Origin: Benincasa hispida
Taxonomy: Eukaryota; Streptophyta; Magnoliopsida; Cucurbitales; Cucurbitaceae
DNA length: 64,000 nucleotides
Direction: 5' to 3'
Assembly: GCF_009727055.1 (NCBI RefSeq)
Contig: NC_052351.1
Span: 55,093,451 to 55,157,450 of the forward strand
In this document: positions 22,402 through 34,802 of the stretch, piece by piece
How the letters are laid out: the number at the start of each line of letters is the position of its first letter
Position numbering within the stretch: position 1 is the first letter of the stretch
The notes under the pieces: generated by a model
Databases searched by the model: none
What the model saw: only the letters and a program-made list of their open reading frames with translations
Told to the model about the DNA's origin: nothing
Position numbers and translations under genes: made by a program

Positions 22402-23540
22402 TTATGTGGTGGTGTAGTTAGTTTGAGTAGGATTCAAAGTCTTACTCGCATATACGATGGGATGTATCATTGTTTTTCTCTTCTGCGTCAGCACTGCTCC
22501 CATCGCATAGCTGCTCGCGTCGCACATTAATTCAAAGGGCAATGTCCAATCTGGTGCGATCAACACAGGCACGATCGTTAATGCATTCTTCAAAATCATG
22601 AATGCATTGAGGCATTTTTCATCAAAGTCAAACTTTCTATCTGCCTCCATCAACGCACTCAGCGGTCGTGCAATCCTTGAGAAGTCTTTAACAAAACATC
22701 TATAAAATCCAGCATGTCCAAAGAAGCTCCTGACAGCCTTTACACTCGTTGGAGGTGGGAGCTTTTCAATTGCTTCAATTTTTGCCTTGTCCACCTCCAA
22801 CCCGTCCCTAGAGACCTTGTGCCCAAGCACAATGCCTTCCTTTACCATGAAATGGCATTTTTCCCAATTAAGCACAAGGTTCGTCTCCTCACATCTTTTT
22901 TATCTTCTCCAAGTTGTTAAGACAGACTTCGTACGTTTTCCCATATATAAAGAAGTTGTCCATGAATATTTCTACAGAGTCTTCAAGATATTTTGAAAAG
23001 ATGGCCATCAAACACCTTTAGAAAGTGCTCGGCACATTGCAGAGACCGAACGGCATGCGTCGAAATGCAAATGTTCCATACGGGCAGGTGAATGTGGTTT
23101 TTCCTTGATCTTCAAGAGCGATCATGATTTGGTTATAACCGGCATGCCCATCCAAGAAGCAGTAGAAGTCATTTCCAGCTAGACGATCCAACATTTGGTC
23201 AATAAAAGGTAAAGGGAAATGATCCTTCTTTGTTGCCACATTTAGTTTGCGGTAGTCTATGCAAATCTACCATCCGGTGACGGTCCTTTGCAGTATCAGC
23301 TCATTATTTGTGTTAGGGACTACCATCATCCCTCCTTTCTTCAACACGCATTGCACAGGGCTGACCCACGTGCTGACTGCTATTGGATAGATGATGCCCA
23401 CATCTAACCACTTGATTATCTCTTTCTTTACAACCTTCTTCATCATACGGTTAAGTCTACGCTAAAGTTCGATCGATCCTTTGTGATTCTCTTCGAGATG
23501 AATTCTATGCATACAGTATGCGGGGCCGATTCCTCTAATG
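22402..23540 (-). pseudogene. pol: Athila reverse transcriptase, disabled
   Basis: Pieces in sense: KKDHFPLPFIDQMLDRLAGN, then FRRMPFGLCNVPSTF (23239-23018), a catalytic region reading EIFMDNFFIYG, then EKCHFMVKEGIVLGHKVSRD and FFGHAGFYRCFVKDFSRIARP (22875-22402). The family's active-site F-[MV]-D-D box has become FMDN, losing the second Asp, and there are several stops and frameshifts. RT copies the element RNA into DNA; this copy cannot be active. Confidence 0.9.
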
Positions 23541-23541
23541 T

Positions 23542-23890
23542 CTACGAGTGTCCACTCAGAATGCTCAGCAGCGCATTTTCTTGGTCTTCATTAAGTGTAG
23601 AGGAAATGATTACCGGTAGCTTTTCATTCTTCCTTAGAAACGCATACTTCAGGTGGTTAGGAAGGGTCTTCAGCTCTATTGTTGGTGGTTGTTCTAAAAA
23701 TGGTTTTGTTGTTTTTCTTTCTTCATTCACTATCAGATTAACTTCTTGGGATGCGATCACCTACTTTCTTGTTTGTTTTTTTGCTGTGATCGCATTGCAT
23801 GCTACAATGGATGTGATCGCATCCTCATATTCGTTTTCATCTTCAGGCTTCTCTTCTTTATTCAAACTCTATTCATCGTCGATTGATTAA
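23542..23890 (-). pseudogene. pol: Protease-RT linker of Athila pol
   Basis: Sense frame 23760-23542 encodes PPTIELKTLPNHLKYAFL followed by LPVIISSTLNEDQENALLSI, the conserved block between protease and RT in plant Ty3/gypsy elements. The region up to 23890 is acidic and repetitive. Surrounding stops show decay. Confidence 0.8.
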
Positions 23891-23942
23891 GCTCTTCTTC
23901 ATCAGGATATTTCATGGCTCGGATAATGTCAAACCTGAGCTT

Positions 23943-24629
23943 CTATCCATTCACACTCAAGGTGATCTCTTCTTTATGCACATCAATCTGGGCACGATCG
24001 GTCGATAAAAATGGCCGCCCCAGAATGATGGTCACATCTTTGTCTGCTTCGTAGTCCAAGATGATGAAGTCTGCTGGTAATATAAATTTGTCGATTGTAA
24101 CCAGTACGTCCTTCACCTTCCCCTCTAGATGCACCAGAGATCTATCTGCTAATTGGAGAGTCACTGTTGTGGGTGCAAGTTGCCCCACATTCAACTGCTT
24201 GAAAATTGATAGGGGCATCAAGTTAATGCTGGCCCCGAGATCGTATAGCGCTTGCCCGATGTATAATCCTCCAATGGAGCAAGGTATAGTGAAACTCCTA
24301 GGGTCGCGAGTTTTTAGTGGGATTATAGATTTTGAACTCTGTGTCAAAGCCACTGTGGCGAACTTACCAGTGCCTCTCTTCTTTGTCACCATATCCTTTA
24401 GAAACTTCACATATGCAGGCATCTCCTCAATTGCTTTAGAGAACGGAATATTAATATGCAATTGTTTTAATATAGTCATGAAACGTTGGTACTGTACCTC
24501 ATCATTTTTCTTCTTTCTGAGTCTCTTGGGAATGGTGGTAGTTGTATTCTTACGGTCCCCTGTTCTTTTGGCTCTGAGGAGAACGCAATTTCTGGCTCCA
24601 TCGCCTCTTTTTCTCCTGCTTCTTCTCAA
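23943..24629 (-). pseudogene. pol: Athila protease, largest intact piece
   Basis: A 228-codon uninterrupted frame. Its N-terminal part (KQLHINIPFSKAIEEMPAYV) is the conserved block between gag and protease. The aspartic protease active site is ALYDLGASINLMPLSIF with intact D-L-G-A-S, and the flap and C-terminal part contain IILGRPFLSTDRAQIDV. It would cleave the Gag-Pol polyprotein. Neighbouring gag and RT are broken, so the open frame may simply be chance survival. Confidence 0.88.
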
Positions 24630-26090
24630 GTCACCGCAATCTCTGGTTCCAGCGCAATTGAAGTAGTCCGGCTAGGCTCCTTTTTCTCCCCTGCCACAGT
24701 CTTTCCACTCCACAACGTCACGACTTGACATTGCTCTTTACCCATACCCCCTGGGTTGCGTGGGAGTTCTGTTGAACTCGGTCGAGCCCCTTGCAGTTTG
24801 TTCTTAAGTTCGCCTGCAATCTGGCCTATCTGAATTTCCAGATTACGAATGGATGTCGCTTGGTTTTGAAGCACAGTTTCGTTCTTTTCAATATATTTCC
24901 TCAACAAACTTTCCAAAGAGGAAGATTGCGGCGTCTGCGAACTGCTGGCTTGATAACTCGTTTGACCGTTGGTTCGCGTGAAAAATCTAAGTGGCCCTTC
25001 TTTCTACACCACTGATTGGAAATTTTGCTGCTAATTTTTCCACGCAAAATTGGGGTGGTTTCTCCACCCAGGGTTGTACATGTTAGAGAACGGATTATTC
25101 TTCACAAAATAAATTGACTGTGGGTTTTGCAGGCATTCCTCCATTGCATGTCCTTCACTGTAAGTAGCACACCTTGCGGTCGTCTAGTTGATTGCGTTCA
25201 CTTGCCCACTATGCGTTGTTGGGCTGTTGATTGCGATTCCCTGTATCAAGTTCATCATCGCAATCAATTGACTCTGAAGGGATGCGATGGCACCTTGTTC
25301 GTGTCACTGTCCTTGATTCTCAATCTTTGATCGCTTTCTCTCTAGTCTTCATGGTTTTTAGAAATGGGATCAAGGATGTTTTTGGCCTCATCACAAGTTT
25401 TATCTAGCAGACCTCCAATGGCTGCCGCATTGGCAGCGGTCTGCAAAGTAGGGTTTAATCCGTGATAAAAAATCTCCATCTATAACCAGTCTGGTAAGCC
25501 GTTAGCGGGCAATCTCTTACCAGCCTCTTAAACCTCGCCCAAGTATCGCTAAGCGATTCGTCAATATCTTGTTCAAAATTGGTTATCAACTTCCTTCTTC
25601 TGGCATTTTCCGTTGGAGGGAAGTATTTCTTCATAAACTTCTCTACTACTTGCTCCTACAAAGTAATCTCCCCTGGTTCGAGAGAGTATGCCCATTTTCG
25701 TGCCTGGTCACACAATGACAATGGAAACAAAGTTAGTTGAACTTCCTCGATTGAGATATTTGGGAACACAAAAGTGTTGCAGATCTCTATGAAACTCCAG
25801 AGGTGGGCGTGCGGGTCCTCGCCACGCCTTCCACCAAACTGTCCGACAGTCTAGATCATCTGCAGCATCACCGGCTTCATTTCGAATCTCGATCCATCAA
25901 GAGCGGGCCTCATGATTCCTGGGGAGCAATCGTAGAGGTTGGGCGATGCATAGTCCCGAATGGGCCTATTGCGGTCGTTCGCCAATAGGATGGGATTCGC
26001 CATGATATTATTCTCATTTGGTGCTCTAGTTCCAGGTTGTTTCGCCATGTTATCTTTCTCTTGTTGTTGTTGTTGGCGGCTATCTCTCAA
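24626..26090 (-). pseudogene. gag: Athila gag, interrupted by stops
   Basis: Starts with Met at 26090, about 100 bases after the PBS in sense. N-terminus is Gln-rich (QQQQQEK), followed by NRPIRDYASPNLYD and the retrotransposon gag core (WAYSLEPGEIT, FMKKYFPP, FEQDIDESLSDTWARFKRL). The zinc knuckle near 25175-25137 reads CATYSEGHAMEEC, i.e. C-X2-C-X3-H-X4-C with the second Cys changed to Tyr. A coiled-coil-like segment (NQATSIRNLEIQIGQIAGEL) and TLWSGK end the protein. Several stops and frameshifts. Confidence 0.85.
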
Positions 26091-26193
26091 TCTTCATCGG
26101 AACGTTCTTTCAATCTTTGAGTTGTAATTCGCCAGAGATTGAAAGCTGCAAAGAAATCAGAAAAATTATCATTAGCACACTATATTGCCGAAA

Positions 26194-26211
26194 TCCCTGG
26201 CAACGATGCCA
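26194..26211 (-). other. Primer-binding site (tRNA-Asp type)
   Basis: Sense TGGCATCGTTGCCAGGGA, six bases (AGTTTT) after the LTR end. It matches the complement of the plant tRNA-Asp 3' end at most positions. Confidence 0.85.
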
Positions 26212-26217
26212 AAAACT

Positions 26218-27921
26218 TGGTGCATTATTTTATGCAATGAAATAATGGTGTGGAATTCGTTGGTGGAAAATGCGTTGTGCAAACAAGTTTTCTTAGCAAG
26301 ACCCAAGTATAAATCCTACTGAGTTTCCTGGTAAGCCCAGGGTCCAACTCAGGGACCAAAAAAAACAATATGCGGTAGTAATTTTTAGATCACTTTGCGG
26401 TAACAATAAATCAAAGAGTAGGTTGGTTTGTTGTTTACAGTATAAAATGTATGCTGCGGAGTTAAGAAAAGAGTTAATGTTACGGAAGATGCAATGAATA
26501 TGGGGGCAACAGGTTGAGAAGTGGTTTAACTAATACTTCCTAGGATTGCGTTAATGTTATGCGGTCATGCTACATGCATACAATAGCAAATCATCTCTCA
26601 ATGCAAATCCTACGGCTTCTAGTTTTAGAACGCATGCGATATATGCGATGATGTCTATAGGACTTACACATAAGCCTCTATTCTTGTCTATGCGATGGCG
26701 ATGGACACACACACATACAAGGCGACCGCATAATACCTTAACCTATCTCTAGGGTGCATGCGATGCATGTTGACAAACAGAGCTTATCTCTAAGTCTCTA
26801 TCTCTTGCTTATGCACATCTAATCTTTCTCTCTCGAGTCTAGATTCTTCGAGTAGATTCTAATCTAGCTCTCTCAAGTATTAGGTTATTTCTTTAGACTC
26901 TCTCTCGAGTAGCTCTAAAGGGTGTTGGGCACAACATAAGACAAGATGATCGCATGCAATGAAGATCCTAGGTCATGTTAGCTAAGTTCTTCTCAACCCA
27001 TTCGATAGATTTAGCTACTCATGCGCTCTTTAAAGAGAGTGAACATATGTAGATAATCAAGTTCCATTTTATAGATATATAATCGAAATACAGAATGACA
27101 ATGCGGAATAAGAATAAAAAGCCTGGTAGCAATTTCTTGCTTCCTAAGGCTTTTACACTTTTCTTCTCTACTCTGCTCAGAAGATAATCTTGCTCTCACA
27201 AGAGTCGGCCCTCTCTCTTTTTTTCCACGCCTCCTGGGTTCTCTCTCGAGCTGACCAGGGCGACCTTCTGGCATCTCTTCCCTTCTCTCGCTCTGCCTTC
27301 TAAGTATAAAAAAACTAAGAACAAGGCTACTTCTATCTATAGGGAAAATTATCGAGCTGAACGAACTCCTTCACTGAAGATGGCCTTTGGTATTTATAGA
27401 TCTTTGGGATGAAAGGCTTCTTCTCTCTTATGATTGCACTAATGGGATGGCATTAATTCTCTATCTGATGCGCTGAATATTTTTCACCGAAAAGTTGAGT
27501 GTACTTGCTCCAGTAGATCATTAACGGTTTGTCGACTTAATTCGAAATCGACCGTCATCAGCTTTCTGTCCCATCGTGATTTATTATGCTTTTCACCAGA
27601 TGCGCCCACCATGATGCGCCGGCTCTATGCGGCAACTTTCTTGAGCAGATATTTGCAAGCGCAAATGATCACATAGCCTTGTGTCAATGCAATCTCTTAA
27701 TGCGCTCGGACGTTAATTTCTTTGGATCGCATTTCTGCCTTACGTCAACGCATTTTCTGCACAAAAATACATAAGCTAGCTATTTTAATGAGATGGACGC
27801 ATGCGATCGCAATGTTATGAACTTAATGCTTTTGGACGCAATATTGTATATTTTTATCAATGCAATCCTGCATTGTTTTATAACTTTGCGTTGTAATAAC
27901 GTGCATTTCTGTCCGTTATCA
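26218..27921 (-). repeat. 5' LTR of the Athila element
   Basis: Plus-strand start TGGTGCATTATTTTATGC, end TCCGTTATCA, 1704 bp, homologous along its length to 14889-16709. Minus-strand TATA at 27391-27399 (TATTTATAG on the plus strand). U5 hairpin CCTGG/CCAGG near 26328-26342. Confidence 0.9.
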
Positions 27922-27991
27922 CACCCCCAAATTTAAACAATGCTTGTCCTCAAGCATAAGCTAAATATTTCCTTTAGAAAGTCAACTGCCT
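27922..27991 (-). other. Orphan PPT and upstream sequence of a second element
   Basis: These 70 bases match 16710-16780, i.e. the sequence that precedes a 3' LTR. Thus the LTR at 26218-27921 is a 5' LTR for the element on its left and a 3' LTR for a deleted one on its right. Confidence 0.75.
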
Positions 27992-28761
27992 AGGCCCATG
28001 GCCCGTAGCAAGCTCACACTTGGGATAGTTTCCTTTGTCTTACATTGGAAGTTTAAAGGTTGCAAAGAGTGTATAAATATGAAAGCTCTCTAATGGAAAG
28101 AACTTATCGAGGGCCCTTGCAATCAAATGACATTTATAATCTCGATCATGAACTTCAACTACTAGGTAGTATCAATAGTAAGACACCGACGGACATTTGA
28201 CCCAGCTATAATCACAAACAACTCATGAAGGATCGATTTACTTGTAATGATTATATCCATGGACAAAACTTGTTCCACAATGCATAAGAGTGCATCTATA
28301 GATCTATAATGGAGTGACTTATAGTTAATGAATGAAAATTTATTGATTAAAGAGAGTTTAATTAATTGATTTTGGAACATGAAAATTGATTACTGTTGAA
28401 CAGGGCTTCAATTATGTTTTAACCAAAAAAGTAGTGTGCATTGGGCAATGCAGCTACATCATATCTGAACACTGACTTAGTCATGGACAGAAAACTCCTC
28501 CTATTCGGTCTTGTATCAAGTTCCTTTAGGAGCTAAGCAGCTAACGGCTATATTTCTATAGTTAGCTAGACCTTAGATTAATTACATGCAATTTATTTAT
28601 CCCGTGGTGTCCCTTATTCCTAAGGCTATGTGAATATCTATTTATATCCTAGCTTTCTCAATATTAAAACTCTACTAGATTGCTTACCTAAGTGGCCAAT
28701 TTAACTTAATGATACTTATCTATAAACTCAACAAAGGAAAATGCATAAATCACAGAGGTAT
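27992..28761 (+). other. Flank with a copia LTR fragment
   Basis: 28160-28390 matches the central part of the copia LTR at about 37270-37480 (GGTTATATCCATGGA-like and GTTAATGAAT blocks followed by AATTAAAGAG). 27992-28159 and 28391-28756 show no gene or recognisable element. GGTAT at 28757-28761 is the left target duplication of element G. Confidence 0.5.
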
Positions 28762-30164
28762 TGTTCGAGCTAAAAATGATGTCGTTAGTTCAACTTAACC
28801 CAAAACAAATAAAATTTTTAAAACGTGTACAACTAGTAATACTAACACATAGTAAGAGTAGAAGCACGAGGTCAATCCACAAAGAACCTCTATTAATCGG
28901 CAAAATTGAGTTTTGAAATCCAAATTGAGGGGGGCTTGTTGGTTTTAAGAAACAAAGTAAAAGTAAAACAATAATTGATATGAAATTTTGATAATGAGAT
29001 TAATGAGAGAGAGTATGAAAGAAATTATGTAAGAAATTCAATGGAAAAAGGATCTTGGGGGTTTTATGTAGATTAACCTAATTCTATCATAGACTTAATT
29101 GATTTCAAGAAATTTTAATTGTTCCATAGTTCATTAAGGCTAAGAATTAATACCCTAATTAGCCAATTAACCAAATGGGTCAATTAACCCTAATTTAGTT
29201 CATAAACGTTTCCTAAATACATTCCACATTTAATTCATAAATTGCATGCATTTCTTGGGTTTTCTCAACTATGACATTCTTGAAATTAAAAAGACTAAAA
29301 CAAGCATGATTAATATGAATGTTCTAAACTAGTAAATCTTTTCAAGAAAATAAGAAAACAAGTCCAAATTTTCCATCAAAATTACTAGTTCTTGCAACGT
29401 AATTACAATTATGCTTGCATACAAAAATCTAACAAAATTGACGTGTCAACTCATTTTTATCAGATTTATTGACAACATTCAAGAAAAACAAATTATAAGA
29501 AGATATTTAAAGAAAAATCTCAATAATTGGCTAACCTAAAATAATCCCTAAGATAAAAGAACTTACCTACTCATAAAGTGGCAAAATCTTCAAGAAATCC
29601 ATTGAGTCTTGCAAGAATTTGTACAAAGATTGAAGAAAATTACGAAAATCTCTCTAAAAAATATAGAGAAAAGCTCTCAAGATTGTAGAAATGGCTGAAA
29701 ACTGCTTTTACATAGATGGTGCAGCGTTGCAACACTGGTAGGAAGTGTTGCAATGCTCTTTTGCGTAGGCGCGCACGTTTTTTTTATCTTTCCGTCAAAA
29801 TCCATAGTGTTACAATGTTGCCCTGTACATCAGCATTCTGCCTTGACCTTTTAATGACAGACAAACAATGACAGATGGCAAAAATTTTCTTTTAATGACA
29901 CACAAAAGATGTCGGTTGGAAAGAAATCTGCACCTCTTCCTATTTTCTTCCTTCTTTTCTTCTCTTATTTTGATCCATTGCTCAATTTTGACTTCTTTGG
30001 CTATATTTTTTGTCCTTTTTTCTCCAATTTAATCCAAATTTTTCCTAATGACTCTCAAATGCTCCTAGGACTATTTTACCTATAAAATTGACATATTAAG
30101 CAAATCAATAGTATAAAATTGAGGGAGTTGATGTGTAAAATATAGTTCATTTCAAGACCTATCA
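28762..30164 (-). repeat. 3' LTR of element G
   Basis: 1403 bp. In sense it starts TGATAGGTCTTGAAATG, giving a short ATAG/CTAT-type hairpin. An inverted repeat AGCGTTGCAACACT / AGTGTTGCAATGCT lies around 29720-29760. Confidence 0.9.
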
Positions 30165-30180
30165 AAATACCACCAACTTA
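30165..30180 (-). other. Polypurine tract of element G
   Basis: Sense AAGTTGGTGGTATTT directly before the LTR start TGATAGG. Similar in form to the AAGTTGGGGGTGTT tract of element B. Confidence 0.65.
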
Positions 30181-31914
30181 GCTCTTGGTCATCCTAAGAA
30201 AGTATTATTGAAAACATACGTTCAATCAAGGCAACAATATGAATAACTTATTTGTTTATTCATTCATTCGTTCATTCAAATTTTTTATATGCTCACTTGA
30301 CTTACACAAATATTTCATTCTTAACTCTTTTCTAAACAATCAACGAAGCATCGATACAAACAAGCATTTAAAAATTTAGAATTTACTAACAATCAATTGA
30401 GTTTTATTTCTGAAAAGAAAAATCTTTTTCTAGCCAAATCATGAAAGAAAAAGTTTTTGTTTATTTAAGAGTCTATGGCTAGTGGAAAGGTGATATCTAA
30501 CTCTCAATTCCTCTTCGCCCTACACTGGCTTAGTTATTGGTCTAAAATATACCTAAACTTGCAAAAAAGAGAGGCAATTCAAAGATAAGGGTGCCTTTTA
30601 TAAACTCACGCACACAAATCTTAATTGGCATTTATTTTACCTAGAAGGATAGCTTCCACACTCCAACTGTTGGGAACCTATCACTCTTTTTTTGTGGGCC
30701 CTAATTAGATACGATGGAGGTAGTTCTTTTCTCCTCTATCCACATACACACACATTAGTGAAATTTATGTTATTTTAAAATTTGCTTTATTTTTTTAATT
30801 TTTTTAGCAACTTTTTCGTAGGCCTTATTTATCCTTTTTGTCTAGACTTGCTTCTACAACAAGTTGTTTGTTCTAAAGACCAAAAATTTTCCTATCAGGG
30901 TAACAAAGAAAATCAATTAGAAATGATATTTCTAAAAGTCTAAGATTTTAAATAATATATAAAAACAAAGCATTCGATTTTTTATGAAATTAAAAGGAAA
31001 TGAATTTTTCTTTTGAAAAATGGTTCCACAATTTTGTTAGAAAATTTTAAAATGTCTAAAATTTTATTTGTATCTTTGCTAAAAATAGTGTGTCATCAAA
31101 ATTTTCATCAATAAGAAAGAAATGATTGTGTAAAATTCTAATGAGAATATAAGACAAAATGAATGTAATTCTTTTAATTTGTGTTTTCATGCATTTATTC
31201 ATTTATAGAAAAATAGTCTTTTGGAGCATAAAAAAGAAATCATGATTCACAATCTCATCATCGTAGAGCCAAAGACATATAGTCAAGATATCAAAATATC
31301 AAAATGATAAAATCTAAACCTAACCTGAGCTCAGATACTCAAGGGTTCTAGACATGCACTTTTATATCATTATAGAGCAAAAAATTTAAGTAGGGCTCAT
31401 TTTTCTATGAAAAAAATACATAAAAAATATGCAAGGAATGTTTCCCACCCCCAACTTAAGAATTGACATTGTCCTCAATGTTTAAACTATGTATATAAGT
31501 TCAAGAACAAAAAGTAAGGGATGTAGAGAGAAACTTCCCTAATTTTTGTGGTTGCTTATTCTTTTGCTTGAGAGAATTCCTTGTTTTTGTTTTTCTTTGA
31601 GCTTTCCTTTTTCTTGAGTTTACCTACAAAGAAAAATAAAAATCAATTGTTCTTTCATTCTTTTATTTATTAACAAAGTATGCTAAGAAATACAAAAACA
31701 ATAAAGGAAAAGAAAAAGAAAAGAGAAAACAATTGAAAATGAAAAGAAAGAGAAAATTCATCTTGTTTTGCAAATTTGATTGCTCGACGTTGGTGAAGAA
31801 GGGAATCAAATGTTTGAGGGATTAGTCAAATGCAAGTTCAATTGAACTTGGTTTACATGCCCTTCATTGAAGACTTTAAACTTATGCCCGTTCACCTTGA
31901 AAATTTTTCCTGTT
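30181..31914 (-). other. 3' UTR of element G
   Basis: AT-rich non-coding sequence with no RT or integrase similarity in any frame that I could read. A second PPT-like tract, sense AAGTTGGGGGTGGG, lies at 31444-31458, preceded by TTGAGGACAATGTC. Confidence 0.65.
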
Positions 31915-33055
31915 TCAAGGAACATCAAAATTCTCAATCTTTTTAGGCCCTTTCTTCTTGGGATTCTTGAAACAACTATCTAAGAATTTGCTCTTCTTAG
32001 GAGATGGGAGAGTCTTGGACTCATTTCCTTTTAAGTGCACTTTAAAAACAGAGCAAAAGTTAGAAGCCTTATTTTTGTTTTTGTAACAAACAAATTTAGA
32101 ATTAGAATGATGAGTTGAAGGTTTTTCTTTCAAACAAACTTCGTTTTGAGATTTTGAATTTATTTTTAAAGTATCAAAATTTTGGCAGAAATTGTTGGAG
32201 AAATTTAAATCGATCTTTGAAGAAAATTGATTATTTTTGCAAATTTCAAGAGAAGAATTAGAAACATGTTTTTTGTTTGAAACATTATGATCGCAAAAAT
32301 TAAGAGATGTATGAGAAGAAGAATTATGGGAAATCCAATCAAAGTCATAATCTATAAAGGAAGCTACCAAACTATCAAAATTTTCATACAACATGGAATC
32401 AACAACATCATTTATCTCATCATGTGTTTCAATGGAGCAAAGAGACAAGTACTCTTCCAGAAATTTCATGGCATCATAAATGTTGAATGATTTTACTTTT
32501 CCATCAAGTTCTACCAACAAATATTCTTTATCTACATCAATTCTAGTTTTTGCGGTTTTCATGAAAGGTCTTCCTTGTAAAATATTAGAAGAAGACATAG
32601 TGTAAGGTTATCCACTTTCAAGATATAAAAATCAACGAAAAAAATCAATTCACCTACTCTCAATAAGACATCTTCAACTATGCCTAGAGATTGTATGTAT
32701 GACCTATCAGCAAGTTGTATGCAAACATTAGTTTTTTTTATAGGCCATTCAATTTTAGGTCTTCATAAATATGGTAAGGCATGACATTTATTGAAGCACC
32801 TAAATCAAGCATAGCATGCATAATGATTCTTTCTCCTATTTTGCATGGCAAGGTAAACATTCCTGGATCTCTACATTTTTTAGGTATATCTTTTTTTAAC
32901 AAAGCAGAGACATTCTTGCTAACGGTTACTCTCTCCTCTTCCTTCCCTTTTCTTTTCTTAGTACATAAGTCTTTAAAAAAAATTAGCATACCTAGGTATT
33001 TGTTGAATAGCATTAAGCAAAGGGATGTTAATTTATATCTTTTTGAACTTCTCAA
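31915..33055 (-). pseudogene. pol: Protease region of element G
   Basis: Frame 33055-32738 holds the protease active site: PCKIGERIIMHAMLDLGASI with D-L-G-A-S followed by NVMPYHIYEDL. After a break, frame 32598-31915 (227 codons) begins with NILQGRPFMKTAKTRIDVD (protease C-terminus, usually L-G-R-P-F-L-x-T-A) and continues with VKSFNIYDAMKFLEEYLSLC, then a Ser/Asn/Lys-rich tail ending KIENFDVP. In autonomous relatives this leads into RT. Here the tail stops at 31915 and non-coding sequence follows. Confidence 0.85.
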
Positions 33056-33213
33056 TAAGCTCTAAATTGATATCCTCTCCTTTAGGCTTTGCTAATCTAC
33101 GAGGGAATGATGCCTTAGGTACATGGGGTTCTACTCTAGAAGGGGAGTAATCACATACCTCGGAAAAAATAGGAGTCTCCTTTGTTCACTTACCTTGCTC
33201 TCTTGTCCTTCTA

Positions 33214-34694
33214 TTACCTTTTCTTGCTTCTTTGAAGGGGATTGAACGGGTTTGCATTTGGAGAGAAGGAGGAGGGAATCTCCTTTCCACTTTTAAGAGT
33301 TATTGCACTTATGTTCGCATGCTCCGATTGGGCGAGAAGCTTTTTAAAGGACTTGCTTTCTAGCTTGCTTACCACGATGGTTAGTTGGGTAATTTGAGTC
33401 CCCAAATTGGTGAAGCCATGTCTTGTTTCTTGTTGAAAAGATTTGGTGTCTTGCTGAAGTGATTTGATCTCTTGTTGCAATTGAATGTTGTCTTTTTGAA
33501 GTTGATGTAGTTCCTGTTGAATTTTAAAGAGTGGTCAGCTAGTGATTTTACAGCATCCTCTAAAGGCATACCTGAGGAAGATGATGAGGAATATTGGTTT
33601 CGATTTTCAAATTGTCCTTGAGATCCTGACTTGAAGTTAAGATGATCTCTCCACCCTTGATTCTAGGTTTGCCCATGTGAATCGTACTTCCTTTGGGAGC
33701 CTTCTATTGCATTCACTTGAGCTTGTGGGCAAGCTTCGGAAGTATGTCCAACTACTTCACATGCTCCACATGTCTTAACTTAAGGAAGACCGCCTTGGGC
33801 AACCTGTATAAAAAGAGACACGAGATTAGAAACTTGAGCTCTAAGCTTACTTACATCTTTGGATTGAGCAATGTTGTGGTCAAGAGTCCTTGATTCGAAA
33901 TTCTAAGAATTTTCCGCCATGGTGGATATGAGTTGACTAGCTTCGGTGGGCATCTTGTCAACTAGAGCCCCTCCAATGGCAGCATCAATGGTGCTTCTCT
34001 CCGATGGAAGCAAACCTGAATAGAAATATTGGATAAGTTATTGTTTAGAAATTTAATGATGAGGGAATGAAGCACAAAGTTTTTTTATATCTTTCCCAAC
34101 ATTCATAAAGTGACTCTCCTACAACTTGCTTAATGCTATAGATTTCTTTTCTAATATTATATGCCTTAGCTGCGGGACATTTTTTTCTAAGAACTTCTTT
34201 TTCAATCCATTCCATGTAGTGATGGATCCTGTCGGCTAGTACAACCAATCTTCGGCCACATCCTTCAAAGAGAAGGGAAAGGCCCTAGATTAATTGTTCA
34301 TGAGTTACCCCATGCGGCGCATTCCATCACATACTAGATGAAATTCTTTTATGTGTTTGTGCGGATCTTCATCGAGTTATCCTCTAAATGTAGGCAAGAG
34401 ATGTAGAAGTCCCGGTTTAAGTTCGAACGGAACAATAGTCTCTGGGTACACTATGCACAATGGTTGTAGGTTGTAATCTGGCTCCTCAAGCTCTCGCAAG
34501 GTTTGCTCCCTTGCTTCTCCCATAATGTTTGATCGAATTGGTTCTTCTTCATCTTGTCTTAGCACTTTAAATTCTTCTTCTTCTCCTCTTTTTCTTTCCC
34601 TTCGAAGTTTCCTTTCCTTAAGGTCAATATCTACAATCAAATCACAAGTACACCCCGAGTCGAGCAGGTCATGCACAAAAGAAAATTTAATCAC
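33214..34694 (-). pseudogene. gag: gag of element G, interrupted
   Basis: Starts near 34694, about 90 bases after the PBS in sense. The N-terminal part is Glu/Arg-rich (RERKRGEEEEFKVLRQDEEE) and followed by a core with LVCDGMRRMG and FPFSLKDVAEDWLY. The nucleocapsid knuckle reads CGACEVVGHTSEAC, an intact C-X2-C-X4-H-X4-C. A coiled-coil-like Gln/Lys stretch (IKSLQQDTKSFQQETRHGF) follows near 33470-33420. Several stops and frameshifts interrupt it, so it cannot supply capsid now. Confidence 0.8.
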
Positions 34695-34781
34695 ACTAAA
34701 TATTTTTTTAGATTTTACTATTAATCTTATTTTTTATATATTTTTTAGGAACTCAAAATTCAAATAAGGCAATTGCACAGT

Positions 34782-34800
34782 TCCCCAGCAACGGAACCAA
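34782..34800 (-). other. Primer-binding site of element G
   Basis: Sense TTGGTTCCGTTGCTGGGGA, two bases after the LTR end. Diverged tRNA-Asp-type site. Confidence 0.7.
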
Positions 34801-34802
34801 TT

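Larger units (their letters stand above)
14889..27921 (-). mobile_element. Athila-type Ty3/gypsy element, minus strand, with nested and rearranged inserts
   Basis: Sense order from the right: 5' LTR (27921-26218), PBS (26211-26194), gag, protease, linker, RT, RNase H, start of integrase (to about 21882), then foreign LTR sequence (21880-17694), 3' UTR with twin motifs, PPT (16725-16710) and 3' LTR (16709-14889). The two LTRs align end to end. Coding regions carry many stops. The left flank is TCATC (14884-14888). The right flank is another PPT rather than unique DNA, so no target duplication can be shown and the right LTR seems shared with a second, mostly deleted element. Confidence 0.85.

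Noticed and set aside
24061..24666. A 201-codon plus-strand open frame
   Set aside because: It is the antisense of the Athila protease frame, which has clear D-L-G-A-S and L-G-R-P-F motifs.
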